From Inonotus obliquus (lineage: Eukaryota; Basidiomycota; Agaricomycetes; Hymenochaetales; Hymenochaetaceae), in contig JAJHTX010000013.1 in NCBI GenBank assembly GCA_032164295.1, forward strand, positions 248,001 through 312,000: DNA of 64,000 nt. The letters are read 5' to 3'. How positions within the stretch are numbered: position 1 is the stretch's first letter; each line of letters begins with the position of its first letter. Of the stretch, positions 33,659 to 47,395 are shown one piece after another. Both the position numbers and the translations under genes were made by a program. The notes beneath the pieces were generated by a model. That model worked only from the letters and a program-made list of their open reading frames with translations, searched no databases and was not told where the DNA came from.

Positions 33659-35065
33659 ATGGTCACGCCAGGGTGCTTTCGCCTCTGCGGTTGGGTTTAC
33701 AACTCTCAGTGCGCACGCGTTTCTCGTCTTCTTTATCATCTTGCATACTCATTCATATCCAAAAAATGCTTCAACAAGGTCTTGGGCTACTGTATTATGG
33801 CCAGAATTACTTGATTTATCCCTCTTCGTTTCCGCCTGGTTCCCGAACAGGTTCGTGCTGCTCGTGTCTGTCGCCTGCCGTTTTCGTGATACTTACACGC
33901 GCTTCTTTCAATATTAAAGAGGTTCCTGTGCCGTCGGCTTTTGGTCTTCCTTACGAAGAACTCATCCTTGAAACGCCAGACCATGTTGATGTGCGCGCGT
34001 ATTTAATGGTGCAGAGGAAGGACCTTTTGCAAGGGGAATCAGTTGTTCTTTCTGGAAACGGTACAAGTGGCATGTCAGATGACGAGGTGCGCCTTTTGCG
34101 AAACGGATATGTTTCGGACGATAGACTGAAAGTTGTGCGGTTGGATAGTATGCTGCTACGCGACCAACTGTGGTGATGTTCCATGGCAATGGAGGGAATT
34201 TTGGGCACCGTATACCACTTGCGAAGATGTTCTACGTGGAGATGAGGTGCAACGTGTTCATGCTGTCATATCGTGGGTAGGTGTCAGCCATAGCTGTCGT
34301 TGCCTCGTTTCGCGCTGATGACACTTGTCCGCCAAAGGTATGGACTTTCGGAAGGGTCGCCCTCTGAGAAAGGTGCAGAATCACGTTGTTCGCTGAAAAT
34401 ACCAAATCTTACATTCCTTCTAGGGATTCGATTAGACGCGCAAACCTCACTAGATTTCTTGACTTCACATCCGGTCATATCTAGAACGAACATTGTATGG
34501 TTCATTGCCCGATCAAATTGGCATATAAATCTCATGTGCCGCTTATCAAGGTCTTATACGGCCAATCCATCGGTGGTGCTGTCGCTATCGACCTAGCCAG
34601 TCGGAATCCTTCTAAAGTGCGCCTTCCACCACCCACCGTTCCTCTATCTAACAACATCATTCCTAGATTCGCGCCCTTATCCTTGAAAACACCTTCCTCT
34701 CTCTCCCCCGACTCATTCCCACTGCCATGCCAATGCTTTCCCGCGTTGCCTTCCTCTGCCACCAAAAATGGGACTCTGCATCAAAAGTGGACCTCATCCC
34801 ACCTGAAACACCCATTCTCATGTTAAGTGGCGCAAAGGATGAGGTTGTACCTCAGGCACATATGCTTGAGCTTGAGAGATTGCTGAGGGATCCCCCTTCA
34901 CGACGGCGGAGACCTGGCGGGCTCGTTGAGTTGCCTGAGGGGACGCATAGTACGCCCTTCGATTTCGGCTGTCGAATTTGGCTGATGATTGTCTTCACAG
35001 ATGACACATGTGTCAAGCGAGGGTATTGGAGTAGTATTGCTGGCTTCATCGAACGATACTGCTGA
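33659..35065 (+). CDS. BEM46/ABHD13-like alpha/beta hydrolase
   Basis: Nine exons were joined in phase: 33659-33689 (tentative), 33779-33850, 33920-34086, 34149-34276, 34338-34372, 34424-34494, 34551-34616, 34667-34949 and 35001-35065. The total is 918 nt (305 residues), the family's normal length. Markers in order are LLYYGQNYLIYPSSFPPGSR, typical of the BEM46 N-terminus; VVMFHGNGGNFGHR, the oxyanion-hole HGNGGN; MLSYRGYGLSEGSPSEKG; and the nucleophile elbow LYGQSIGGAVA with its Ser. SGAKDEVVPQAHM carries the acid Asp, and PEGTHNDTC carries the His, split by an intron that the splicing restores. The Ser-Asp-His triad is therefore complete. BEM46 proteins are membrane-associated hydrolases linked to cell polarity and hyphal growth in fungi; the substrate is unknown. 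The first exon is uncertain, and a more hydrophobic N-terminus may exist. Confidence 0.88.
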
Positions 35066-35334
35066 GCCTAGGGACGTTTTTGGACATTGACATTAGTGCG
35101 ACACACTCTAAGCACACTTATTTTGTAAAATTCGAAGCGGTGGTGATGTACCATAAATTAATTTCATTCATCGGAATTCTATAGCTGCGACTGTAATAGC
35201 CCACCAGGACGTGATGTGCTTAGTGGGAAATCCTTGCCACCACAGTGGGCTTGTTACGGAAAAGCCCATGCGACGACGATTTTATTTTTAGGCAGGCTTT
35301 GTCTTATTTACTAGACTTGGGGTATAACTACACA
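35066..35334. other. Short spacer between convergent genes
   Basis: Contains ATTTTATTTTTAGG near 35280 and the segment TTCTATAGCTGCGACTGTAATAGCCCA (first 20 bases given in part) near 35180. A related segment recurs near 37380 at the 3' end of the broken DUF6533 copy, so the duplication includes 3' flanking sequence. Confidence 0.45.
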
Positions 35335-37123
35335 TCATTCCTCGATACAGGTCGAGTCTACCACCTCGACAACGCCGGAACCGTGGGCTCTTAGGTTTAG
35401 GATGAGACGGCTCGACAGAACGGAACCCATGCTCATCATGACTGGATCGAGGGATTCCCGCAGTAAAGACCGAGACTCCGCGATCAACATAAACATGAGG
35501 GCATTAGTGATACCTAGTCTGTAAGTAGAATGAGAGGTTAGAACCGTATTTCCCTTCAGAGGACTCTCGAAGACTAACAACACTACTGCGGTGATGTACA
35601 GGGTACCTAGTTATAAGAAAAGTGATTGAACAATCTACTCCGGGAAAATAATATGGGATCGCACTCGCCGTCACGAAAGAGAATCAGAGCAAGACTTCGT
35701 TGCTTCGTTAGAACTAAGGAGCACGAGAGAGTAGTTAGTAGTTGGTATTGAGATTATGCGCGAGGAGGTTATATGGAAGTCTTGCCTAGAGGTAATAACT
35801 TGGTTAGTGAGATGAGCCACATGGTAAACTCCACTACAAGTGCCGAGATGAAAAGAACGATAGTTTCCATTCGTCGTGTGTCAATAATGTTGAAGGGGCA
35901 CGGAAGGCCAGGCCTTTCGGAAATGTAAGCATGACTATAAATCACCGATATAGAAATGAGAATAACGCACAATGCAGTTGGAGAGACTTAAGAACGATCA
36001 GGTGAATATCAGAAGATACACTTCAATAGGTTCCATGTGTGTGTACGCACACTTTGTGTTCTTTGTAATGGCGGGCATCAGCACCGAATACAAGATTATC
36101 TGCACCTGTCATGGAACCGATGAATGTGGTGAATGGACTCTATTGATAAGGAAGCCTACGGAAAATATAGATATTATAAACCACTTGACAAACTTTTTGC
36201 CACGGAATAATGCATATGTACGCAGACACATTAACGCTGAAAACAAGTGAGTGTGAGGCGATGCAAAAAAAAGAAAAACAGGATTGGTGCACGACCTTGC
36301 CAGCAGACAACGGCAATTGTGCATATCCTGGAGCATAGATGAGATCGTTGTGTGTTCAAGATACCGATTCTTCCCACCATATCCGGGTATAGAATAATCC
36401 TCTTGCCACCTAGGAGGGTAGCTTAACATTTGTGATCGTAATCTGTAAAGATCAACTCACGGATACGGGACAATCGGCCATTGTTTGCCCTATAACAGAT
36501 ATGTCATCCGGTATCCGTTTCAGTAAAGGTAAGAGAACGCACAAGTAATTCCTGACGCGAGGTATATTGGGATGACATATCGACATCCAATGTATAGACA
36601 TTTTCCCAAGGTCCATTTCTTATCCTGCCATATTGTGTGTTGTCAGCATCTGGTTTGAGTTATTGAGAGACAATCGCACTCACCCAGATCAGATGGAACT
36701 AAGAATCAGAATATTAACCGGACATCGACTGTATTCATAAGTCATATTTGTACTGACCTCTCTAATTAAAAGAAAAGTTGTTGGGAATCATTAAATAAAC
36801 ACAGATAATAATTATTGGACGCACTCGGGAAAGCAAGAGATCGTATCATATAGGGTCACAGTAAATGCCGCACCTACGCAATAGTAGCTATCGTATACAT
36901 AATCTGACAGAAGTGTTACTTACAATTGATCATCTTTGAAGGCGAAGAGATGTGACCGTGTTGAATTAGTGGAAAGAGACAAGGCAACACTCACGGTCCA
37001 GATGCGATGGTCAGCGAGCGACTGGGTAAGTAGTTGAATCTTATCGTCATCAAGTCCATTCATGTTGAGGGAAGAATGGTTGCAGGGCAGAGAACAGATA
37101 CCTCTTAACCACAGGGCACGCAT
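35335..37123 (-). CDS. DUF6533-like multi-pass membrane protein, exon model approximate
   Basis: Minus-strand open segments follow the order of Agaricomycete DUF6533 proteins. From 37123 they are NGLDDDKIQLLTQSLADHRIWT, ending at a GTGAGT donor; YCVGAAFTVTLYDTISCFPE near 36870, the first helix; DKKWTLGKCLYIGCRYVIP near 36590, equivalent to the family's 'W..KWtlgk.ly...RY'; SALMCLRTYALFRGKKF near 36180, a helix plus the 'LR.YALy' motif; a helix near 35900-35790 (TIVLFISALVVEFTMWLISL); and a last exon near 35550-35335 with MSMGSVLSSRLILNLRAHG, matching the family's 'SR..LNLRe' ending. Introns are many and short, and I did not resolve every junction. Some segments have in-frame stops that must fall in introns, so partial decay cannot be excluded. 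The function of the family is unknown. Two further fragments of the same gene type occur in this window. Confidence 0.6.
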
Positions 37124-37354
37124 GCCTTATATAGCTGCGGTTGAGTGGGGCGACATTTAAGGTACACCGCTGAACACAATGATAACATCTACAAAGCTCC
37201 TCTCATCATCAAGAAAAGATGATACGTCGCAGTGCGCTTGAGTCGGATCTTCCGTAGCGCGAGAAACGATCGTCTTACAACATTGGTTAACCTAGAGTAA
37301 GTAGTAACATATCCAGATCGCTTGCGACCATCACAAAAAAATAGCTGTGGCGAT

Positions 37355-37900
37355 TTAATCATTCTCGTTCAAAAGAACATATAGTTGCGACTGTAAGGAC
37401 CCATCATGACGGGGTATTATTAGCGGCAAATCGCTGAGCACATCAGTGGGGTCATCACGAGGTAGTCCAGGCGATGATACCCGGCTCTGACTTGATAACC
37501 AGAAGAGTGGTACAAGTACCATTCCTGTAATACGGGAGGAGACCACGATCAGGACGTATAATGGAATCCTCCTATTCAGCGTCGGAATAATGAGCTCTAG
37601 GGTTTAGGATGAGGCAGCTCGACAGGGCGCAGGACTTGCTCAGCAAGATTGGACCGAAGGACTAGCACAGTAAAGACCGAGACTCGGCGCAAAGCCAGGT
37701 CGCTAGACCGAAGGATTGTATCCACAAGGGAAGAAGCATCAACAAGAGAAGATGATATAGTGAGGTCCAAGCCTTCGAGTGGAATACCTTTCTCACAGCA
37801 ACCCAGAGTAACTGATGCAATCTAGCGGTGACCAACATCGTAGGCAAAAGATGTCGCAATTTTCGTAACCTAGAGCAGTGACGGAGGAAGAATCTGATCT
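37355..37900 (-). pseudogene. Decayed tandem copy of the DUF6533-like gene's 3' part
   Basis: Minus-strand sequence repeats pieces of the neighbouring gene: GAGTCTCGGTCTTTACTG followed by a GTCCAATCTTGCTGAGCA block, then CTGCCTCATCCTAAACC, corresponding to the SRLILNLR-coding end. Downstream flanking sequence (TATAGTTGCGACTGTAAGGA) is also shared with about 35180. The reading frame is broken between blocks and the 5' half of the gene is missing. About 25 bp of tandem similarity (GGACCGAAGGACTAG and GACCGAAGGATTG) occurs within it. Confidence 0.7.
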
Positions 37901-38238
37901 AGGGAGAACATCACACAGATATCAGAGGATAAGAGAAATCTAGGGCTAGAGAGCAATACGACTTACGAGGAAATGGCAGCAACCTCGGTTCATCCGCATT
38001 CAAGTCAGTTGAGTCAAGTTGGCTGTGCGCGTAATACCCATGATCGGTTTCGCTTTAGGGGCTGAAGGAAATTTAAAAGTGCTGTGACACTCTTTCACGT
38101 GATATGTGACAATCGCGTCTTCCATGGCTTGGATTTTGACGACGGACCACATCTGGGATAGACAATGCTCCGCTTCTAAGTTCCAGCCACGTCGAATCTT
38201 CTTCTCCTATCACCATAACAAGCTCTCATTCTGGCGTG

Positions 38239-40307
<2,069 letters not shown>

Positions 40308-40599
40308 ATATCTTTCCTAGAAATTTTGTTTGGGCTTTTGATTCGGGACTCTGCTGATCTCACCTCTCATTCATATCTCACCGTTGATCCTTTCTTCGAC
40401 TATTGAATCAAAATGTTGGTTGATGTTTTTATGCCTCACCTCTCATCCAGTTTATTCCACTGTGCTTTTACTCACAACTCTACAATAGAGCTATCTTGTA
40501 CGTTTTGTATTTTCAGCCTTGGTCGAGCTTCAACTCGGGTGAGGTGAGATAGGTACTAGGTACGAATTTCCTCCTTTCTGTCTTCCTCTGTTGGTATAC

Positions 40600-40690
40600 T
40601 CGTCATGTGGCCGTGCCTACTGACAAACATGCTCGTCATGTAGCTGCAGCTGCTGATAACCATACTCGTCATGTGGCTGTACCTGCCGGT
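40600..40690 (+). repeat. Short tandem motif CTCGTCATGT(G/A)GC upstream of the DFLDKG gene
   Basis: CTCGTCATGTGGCCGTGCCT, CTCGTCATGTAGCTGCAGCT and CTCGTCATGTGGCTGTACCT occur in a row, each preceded by a (G/C)ATA or CATG-type spacer, giving three copies about 35 bp apart. They lie 180-270 bp before the start codon, so a promoter role is possible but unproven. Confidence 0.55.
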
Positions 40691-40872
40691 AGCAATAGAT
40701 CAAATGTGGCTCTCGCTCCACACTCTTGATTTACGGTTGGAGCTCCGGCTGCAATCAGAATACATATATAATCTTAACCTCTCCGTTCTTGCACTTTCAA
40801 TTTCTGCACACTGCACTCACCACCAACAAACTTGCATCTCGAAAATTCGCTACTTCTAGCAATAATTCCGAT

Positions 40873-41237
40873 ATGAATAACCCTCTTACATCTGGCATGA
40901 CCAATACTTCCACGTCCAATAACAACAACACTTCTGGAGGTGGAGGTGGAGGTGGGGACTTCCTGGATAAGGGAGTTGATTATGCTGAGCGTAAGACTGG
41001 ACATGAGCAGGTTCGTGTTTCCCTCCCAGTTTTCTTCTTCCCCTTTGAAATAAGTAGGGTGATTTATGGTGATGTGATGCAGAGCCATTCTACTACGGAG
41101 AAGATAAGCGATGGTATTCGGACGGGCTTTAAGAAGATCTCTGGTATGTGTCCCCTGTTCTAGGAAAGTTGATGGGTTAGTTGTTAATGTTTGGCTCAGG
41201 CAAAGACGTTCCGGTCAAGGACAAGCAATACAATTAG
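40873..41237 (+). CDS. 78-residue DFLDKG-family protein
   Basis: Three exons (40873-41010, 41083-41143, 41200-41237; 237 nt) give 78 residues. The first 30 are Thr/Ser/Asn-rich ending in seven glycines. The rest is a compact charged helix pair: DFLDKGVDYAERKTGHEQ, then STTEKISDGIRTGFKKISGKDVP. The same two blocks occur at the C-terminus of the Tyr/Gly/Ser-repeat gene at 59258-60581, with introns at equivalent places (after the first block and after the FKK/FSK..G residue), so the two genes are paralogues. I have seen similar short proteins in basidiomycetes without a known role. The amphipathic, Lys/Asp-rich character would fit a stress or hydration-type protein, which is inference. CT/AT-rich direct repeats (CTCGTCATGTGGC-like) sit upstream near 40600-40680. 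Confidence 0.8.
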
Positions 41238-41413
41238 ATGAGATCATTATGATGATATTCTCGACGTGCGATTGATGGGGCTGTATTGTGCGGAACCATT
41301 TGAGCCCACAAATATGCTTAAAGACCTCGTTACTACTATATGTTTGTACACATAGAAATTGTAATGCTCGTTTAGGACGAATCAAGAACAACAATGTACA
41401 GTCCCCCTAATAC

Positions 41414-43932
41414 TCATGAGATAGAGTTGACACGCCTGCGCATCATAACATTGTCTGGCCGATATTGCGAACTATCGGCATTCAAAGTGGTCTCCCATGA
41501 CGAATCAATTCCATGCTGGCCCATCATGTATCCGTCCTTTCGGCATCGTTTCTCGTTAACATAGATCTGGGCCATGCTTGGAAATTGAGAATTTCCACGC
41601 TCAGGTGTCACCGGTAAGGTCGAGTTCGCGGACGCCAAAGTTGATCGAGAAGCAGGAGGAAGAAGAGATGGGCATGAAGAGATGGACGGTAACCTTGATA
41701 TTGCAAATCGTCCACTTCCTGTCGGTCGTGAAATAGAAGGCAAAGATTCCGAAGTAGATAATTTAGATGAAGAATGTTGAATGTCTCCTAGCGCTCGTGT
41801 GACGAAGAACGCGATATTGTTTGAGGATGTCCCCGGGAAGGGAGAAGATGAGGAGGAAAATGGAGGTTCTTCAGGTGATGAGGACGGAAGGATGGGGGAT
41901 AGACGTGAAATGGTCGGTTTTGGTTGCTCGCCTTCAGGTAAAACATGCGCATTACCCCCTGGGCTAGGCTTCGGTTTGGCGCGCCCTTTTACTCCAACCA
42001 ACTCAGGTGAACGAGAGAAGACTGCAAGTGTACTGATCCGAGATAATCGTCTTAACTTGGGTGGTATACGAGTCGAAATGTGTCTTAGCGCTCGTTTACA
42101 TTCGGATCGTTCGGGAGTGGTAGATACCGTGACATTTTGGGCTGGTGAGGGCTTGGATAACGAAGAGGAAGGCTCGTGTCCAACGCTTGCGATCATAGAG
42201 GCACAGGTCGGTGTATCAGATCTGCCCTTAGATTCAACAGCACTGTTGCCCTTTATATCGAAGGTGATATCGCCAGGATTGCCGCTTGCGCTTGTAACCG
42301 GTCCTACGGTCTTAAAGGATATTTTCTCCATACTGGAGACGTCCTTTGCCCACTCCCTTACCCTCGTGCGCCTTTCCTGCCCCCTTAGAATATCCCATAC
42401 CTGCATCGCCTCCTCTTGTAAACCTAGTACCATCCTCCCGGTTCTCGTACGACTCAACCGCATGTACTTCTCCTCACGCCTCTCCTCCATCTCCAAACAT
42501 CCTGGAACATTATATGCATCGTCGAGTCCTCCATCTGGTCCGTCCTCAAGGACGACTGTAGGGTCGACGAAGGCTGTCTGACTGATCCACGTGCCAGAGT
42601 GACCGAGAAGGTCAAGCGGGTGGAGAGGCGGTGCGTGATAAGCGGGTAGAGTATATGCGTGTGCTGCGAGCGTTGGCCAGTGTACGCCAGAGAAGAACGG
42701 GTGGGAACGTAGCTCGGGCAGGGTTATGCGCTTCAATGGATCAAGTGCCAGGAGGAATATTAACAAGTGAACTGCAGTTGGGTTAAGCTTTGATAGCAAT
42801 CTCTTCCGCGGCGCATCCAAGAACCAATTCGGGTCGTTTACGATGTCAGGGTCGAGGGACGTCGGCGGGAGTGGAGGTAAACGGTCGGAGAGGATCTCGT
42901 GGAAGACCACGCCGAGGGAGTAAATATCAGCAGGGAAGGAGTATGACTCCCATCGATGCATCTCCGGCGCTGCGTATGCTAGGGTACCGCAACCTGTATC
43001 AGTCACGCAAGATTTTTCCGCGCCAGCGCTTGAAATCTCTTCGGATTCTGTAACACCACACTGCAGGTCCAAATTACTAGCGCCGTCCTTCCTCTCCTTG
43101 TCTTCCTCGCGTCGCCTTCGCAACTTGAGAATGCTAAGATGCGAATTGCATGTCAAGGAGTTCCTATTTTCTCTCTCCGGCTTCCGACTATCGAGGTTGA
43201 GCTTGAATTCGTTCTCCGACGCGGAAGATCCGGTCTCAAACCAGCGAGAGAGTCCGAGGTCTGTGAGTACGACGTTTCCGCATGCATCGAGCAGAACATT
43301 GTCTGGCTTTATGTCTCGATGTACAATACGTAAGGCATGAAGATGGCTGAGAGCTTCGACCAGTTGAGCCATTATAAGAATAACTCTGTCTCTTGGAAAC
43401 CCTCCGTTCCCGTGTCGACGATCCATTTCGTCGCCGAGAGTTCCCCCTTGCAGATAATCCTATCCATCAAATGAAGAGTAAGTTGCGAGAGCGCGAGTTA
43501 GACCAGTCGAGGAGGAAGACTCACCGTGACAATGTAGAGATTATGCGCATCACAGAAAGTCTCGCGTAATTGTGTGAAGAAAAGCGAGCCTGACTCTGCA
43601 ATGCGTCTAAGGTTCTCAGCCTCGGCGCGCGCCAGCGCACGCGTTGATTCTTTAACGAGCTTCGTCCGACGGACAATTTTTATTGCCGTTAACCGTTTCC
43701 CATCCTTGCAGATCTCATCACCAATTCTCAATGTTGGCACGGGAGGGGCGTAATTACCATCCTCGACGTCAGCAAGAAAAACCTGTCCGAACGCACCTCC
43801 TCCCAGGTGCCGCCGGAAGGTGTAGGAATGAAGACGCGCACTAAGCTCTTCGCATCGGTGTTGGGTAGCAGAAATCCGGTTCCGCCGCTTGCCCGTGCAG
43901 GACTTCAGGGATGGAAATGACGAGAAGTGCAT
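41414..43932 (-). CDS. Ser/Thr protein kinase with long activation-loop insert and Ser-rich tail
   Basis: Exons 43932-43525 and 43459-41414 (65-bp intron with GTGAGT donor) give 817 residues. The N-lobe has HLGGGAFGQVFLADVED as the ATP loop, TAIKIVRR with the catalytic lysine, and AEAENLRRI (αC). After the intron come DYLQGGTLGDEMD (hinge) and the catalytic loop RIVHRDIKPDNVLLDACG. The metal-binding motif is TDLGLSRW, with Leu in place of Phe of DFG. A Ser/Arg/Glu-rich insert of about 75 residues separates it from TGCGTLAYAAPEMHRWESY. The rest of the C-lobe is normal (DIYSLGVVFHEIL, LLALDPLKRITLPELRSHPFF). The last 400 residues are Ser/Pro-rich and disordered with many S/T-P sites. DLG occurs in some active kinases, so activity is plausible. 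The arrangement is reminiscent of fungal Ran1/Ksp1-type kinases, but I cannot assign an orthologue. Confidence 0.85.
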
Positions 43933-44129
43933 GATAGGAACATGGGAGGAGGGAGAGAGACGATGGGATTGCTGGCGTAGGCGGTGAAGTCTTCATTTTG
44001 TTTAAATATTTAGTACGAGACTGGGTTGAACGGCTAGACCGGACGATGATTGAGGGCTGGGCCCGACGTGGAAACAAGAACGCGTGTTGTTATGATCTAG
44101 ACCAGAGGCGGCTTATATATGAAAGACAA

Positions 44130-46937
44130 TTATACTCTTGACTCGTCCTTTGAGAGGGGGATCATGGAGATGTAGATGCGTGCCGTGCTTTCCACAATCA
44201 GTGACGCAAACATGCTTGCCAGCTTGCTGGCATCCCACAAGAACAATGAAAGATCTGCATTCTGTGCCGGTGCGACAGTCAACAACGCGACTACAGACCC
44301 AATTACAGAATAACTCACCTCGACCCACGAAGCAACATCAAAAAGTGCCCGAACAGCAAGGCGGCCAAACTTATTTTTCAAGCTAAGCACCTCGAACCAA
44401 AACAAAAGCTGATGATATGCGAAATCCGACAGCTTCTTGGTGGGTTCAGCAGAACAGTCAGCATCGGTGAAGTGGTGCGACTAAGAGAGACATGCATATT
44501 CTAGATGCGATGGTATGTGTGCGTCGGGTCAATTCCGGATCGTCTTCATTGTGCGGAAAGGAATTCTTCACATCGCAAATATTAAAGCAAAGCAGGCGCT
44601 TTATGACGAAAAAGCATCTGTCAACAGTGTGTCGCTTCGCCGCGCGAGTTTCGATGAACCATCGGTCCTCGTGGCGTTCGGATTCTGTCAGGTAGTCTGC
44701 AAAGGAGGCGTGAAACACGTTGACAGGACCCCCCTGGGCGTATGTAAGAACACTACGAATCCTTGACAAGATGAGAAGTGACGTCTCATGAGGTCGATAG
44801 CCAAGGAGGCCATCTATTGCCTTGCTTGTGAGCGGAACCTTGCTCAATAGCAGCAACGACAATACATCTGTGAAGCGCTCCCTCAATTTCTTATTATCCC
44901 ACAAATCCCACAGCCTCGGAGCACAGAGGGTACAGTAGGTCAAGACCGAATCCGGAGACGGATTGCGAATCCAATATGAGGCATTCGAGTTGGTCGAATG
45001 GATTGCCGCTGTTCTTCACCGTTTTCACCGCCGTGGACGCCCAATAATTAGTCCTCCCGCTGCAATGCCAAGTGAAGCCATGTTATCGTCCCACAGCCAT
45101 TCTGAAGGAACTTCCACCACACTTCTATCAGCACTACACTTTTCAGTGCGAATGTATGTAAGAACGTCCTCCTGGCTGGTTGGAGACTGGTAGTCCAACT
45201 CCATTGCAAGGACGTTCTCCGGATAGCTTGACAGGAACATGTCAAGATCAGCTTCCTCCCGGCGACTAGTGACAAGGAATCGAAAGGTGTTGGGTAACTT
45301 CGGGAATTCTTTATGAATAAGTTCCATTGAGCTGCGCCGCGACTCAGGATTGCCGCATTCATCCAATCCATCGAGCGCGATCACAACGGGACCCAGCCTT
45401 GAGTCTGCAGTGCCGAGAAACAGGCGCAGGGTGAGCTTATCGAACTGGTGGGATGGAGTACCAGTGATGATGTTCCTATCTTTGTCCGTCTCGGAGAGTA
45501 TGACTGATTCAATGGAGGAATTAAATGATGCTAGCTGATAGGCGATCGATGCAATAACGGTCGATGGATCGCTTTCCCTCCTCTCAAATAACAGGAATGC
45601 AACAAGACGAGACATGCCAGAAGCTGCTCCACAGCGGTGATAATCGTACTCTTTCCGGATCCTGCGACGCCATGTAGCCAGAAGATCGTGAGCGTCATAA
45701 GAGACGATCCAGTCAAGGATTCGTCCTCTGGTCACCATTTGAGTTCCAGCGAGATCCTGTGGGCGATTGAATGATTGGGATAGTGTTGGGATTAGTAGCT
45801 GTTTCAACACTGGTGGACGCATGTCAGCGACAGATAGGCAGGAGCGGAACAAACACAGACCCATGCTGTTGGCCCTCTCACTCGACCGCATCGAAACAAA
45901 CGCGGTACTGAGTTAAAGACAGATTCAACTCGTTTCCTCAAGCACGACATTGCCTGTTCAAACTCATCCACCTTCCGCTCATTTAGGTCAAGCATTCGCT
46001 CTACCAGAATTTAAGCAACATGAGAAAGGATGATTGATCAAACTTACTGCCGAACCCGCATCTCACGAACTCACGGACAAACACACAGCATTCGATGAAT
46101 TGCTTCAGAAGTGAAGCGATAGGCTGTCGAGTGCCGGTAGCCTTGGCCGCAAGTGGCTGCATGTCACGCACAAATGAAAACACATCGCTCATCATACGGA
46201 CGAGGTTGACACGCTTGTCGGTTTCGAGGACACCTTGAACTGTCTGATGATCTGATATGTTGCTCATAACTAGATCTCTTATGGATCAATATATGGAACA
46301 CAACAGACCTTGGAACAGACCTGAAGCCAGATTCCAAGCTACGGTGAGGAACGGGTGTAGCTAAAATGCATCAGCAACCGAGGAAACTTCGACTGATTAT
46401 ATGGGCTCACTTCGGATAAAACATCGAGAATCGGGCGGAAGGCATCTATTCTGGATAGCAGCTCTCCAAAAGCTTTGTACAGGTCCATTTGATGATCCAG
46501 ATGGTTCACCCGGCCTTCGAACTGCCGGGTGTCCTCATAAGCATCGTCCGAGCGTACGATATTGCTTGCCAGACAGCTGAGGATGTCGCTGTGAAATTAG
46601 TGTCTGCAGCTGCTACATCACCAATGACTTTAAGATGTAGGAAAACCCGGCCGACAGGTGTGTTTGTGTGCTGCCGGGATGGTGTGGAGTTAAAAGCAGT
46701 TAAAATCGGAGGCCTTCCTGAGCATGGCTGAAGCAATAAGAAAATGACAACGCGCGTCACCTTCTCCTTGTGTGCATCTATCCGACAAGTCTTCAGGCCC
46801 CACATCGACGGCACCCACACAAGGGCCCGGCCTCCAACTAAAGTTATGCTTGACCCGGACGTTGAAGGTCGCACTCTGATCGGAATCGCAATAATTGCTC
46901 GTTTTCCGTGTAAGTCAACGAAATCAACTAAGAGCAT
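44130..46937 (-). pseudogene. NACHT-type STAND NTPase (fungal NLR), frame-disrupted and truncated
   Basis: Homology to Agaricomycete NLRs runs along the whole locus. From about 46640 to 46000 it shows helical N-terminal segments (LYKAFGELLSRIDAFRPIL; VNLVRMMSDVFSFVRDMQPL; QFIECCVFVREFVRCGFG). Near 45980-45900 is NERKVDEFEQAMSCLRKRV. 45760-45740 codes GRILDWIVS. About 45645-45710 codes IFWLHGVAGSGKSTI, the Walker A P-loop, but in a different frame. From 45620 the first frame resumes with SDPSTVIASIAYQLASF, VVIALDGLDECG (Walker B) and RFLVTSRREEADL. 44943-44510 has LLLSKVPLTSKAIDGLLGY and VFHASFADYL. Beyond a frame change near 44500 the continuing homology meets TAG at 44483-44481 where Trp is expected. 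The last block (SLFLWDASKLASMF and IPLSKDESRV) ends at a stop just where WD40 repeats normally begin, and none follow. Either this is a decaying gene or several sequence errors are present. An intact member would be an intracellular innate-immune or self-recognition switch. Confidence 0.75.
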
Positions 46938-47395
46938 CGATACCCAGAAAACGAGAGGTTCATCTTATGGGTGAAGCACTCTTCTTGACAGTCGCTGTCC
47001 TTCTAGTAACATTACCGAGTGTTGCCTCTACATATAGATCTGGCACATTGTTGTGCAGCGGGTGCCTCCACTGCAAGCCCTCGTGGCGTATCACTGTAGC
47101 AAATGCTGATGAACAAACAAAACACCCTCAGAAGTCATTAACGACATGACATACCTTTCAAGCAATAATAGGGCGACATAGCGGTCGTTGGGAAGGAAGT
47201 AGTTCATATATGATATATATGCTTTTGAAGTTGACAACTGTGCACTGCGGGCTGTGCAGAGTACTTCGAAATTAGTCACTTTCTGGCACGTGATGCGATT
47301 GCTCATTATGTAATATTAAATACAACCAAGCAGTACCAAACAATTGCTAAAGTGCTAAGCTAACACCCGCCGCTTCTCTTCTCGAACATCTCGTT
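46938..47395. other. Divergent intergenic region
   Basis: Lies between the leftward NLR relic and the rightward gene starting at 47396. CACGTGATGCG near 47285 and TATATGATATATATG near 47205 are possible promoter elements. No coding ORF is recognised. Confidence 0.4.

Noticed and set aside
33560..33690. Upstream ATG (MASSYPSIES) as the start of the BEM46-like hydrolase
   Set aside because: Its frame would be phase 0 at the GTTGGG donor, but the next conserved exon needs phase 1; the ATG at 33659 fits.
44138..45538. Plus-strand ORFs antisense to the NLR locus
   Set aside because: They mirror the minus-strand homology blocks and show no independent motif.
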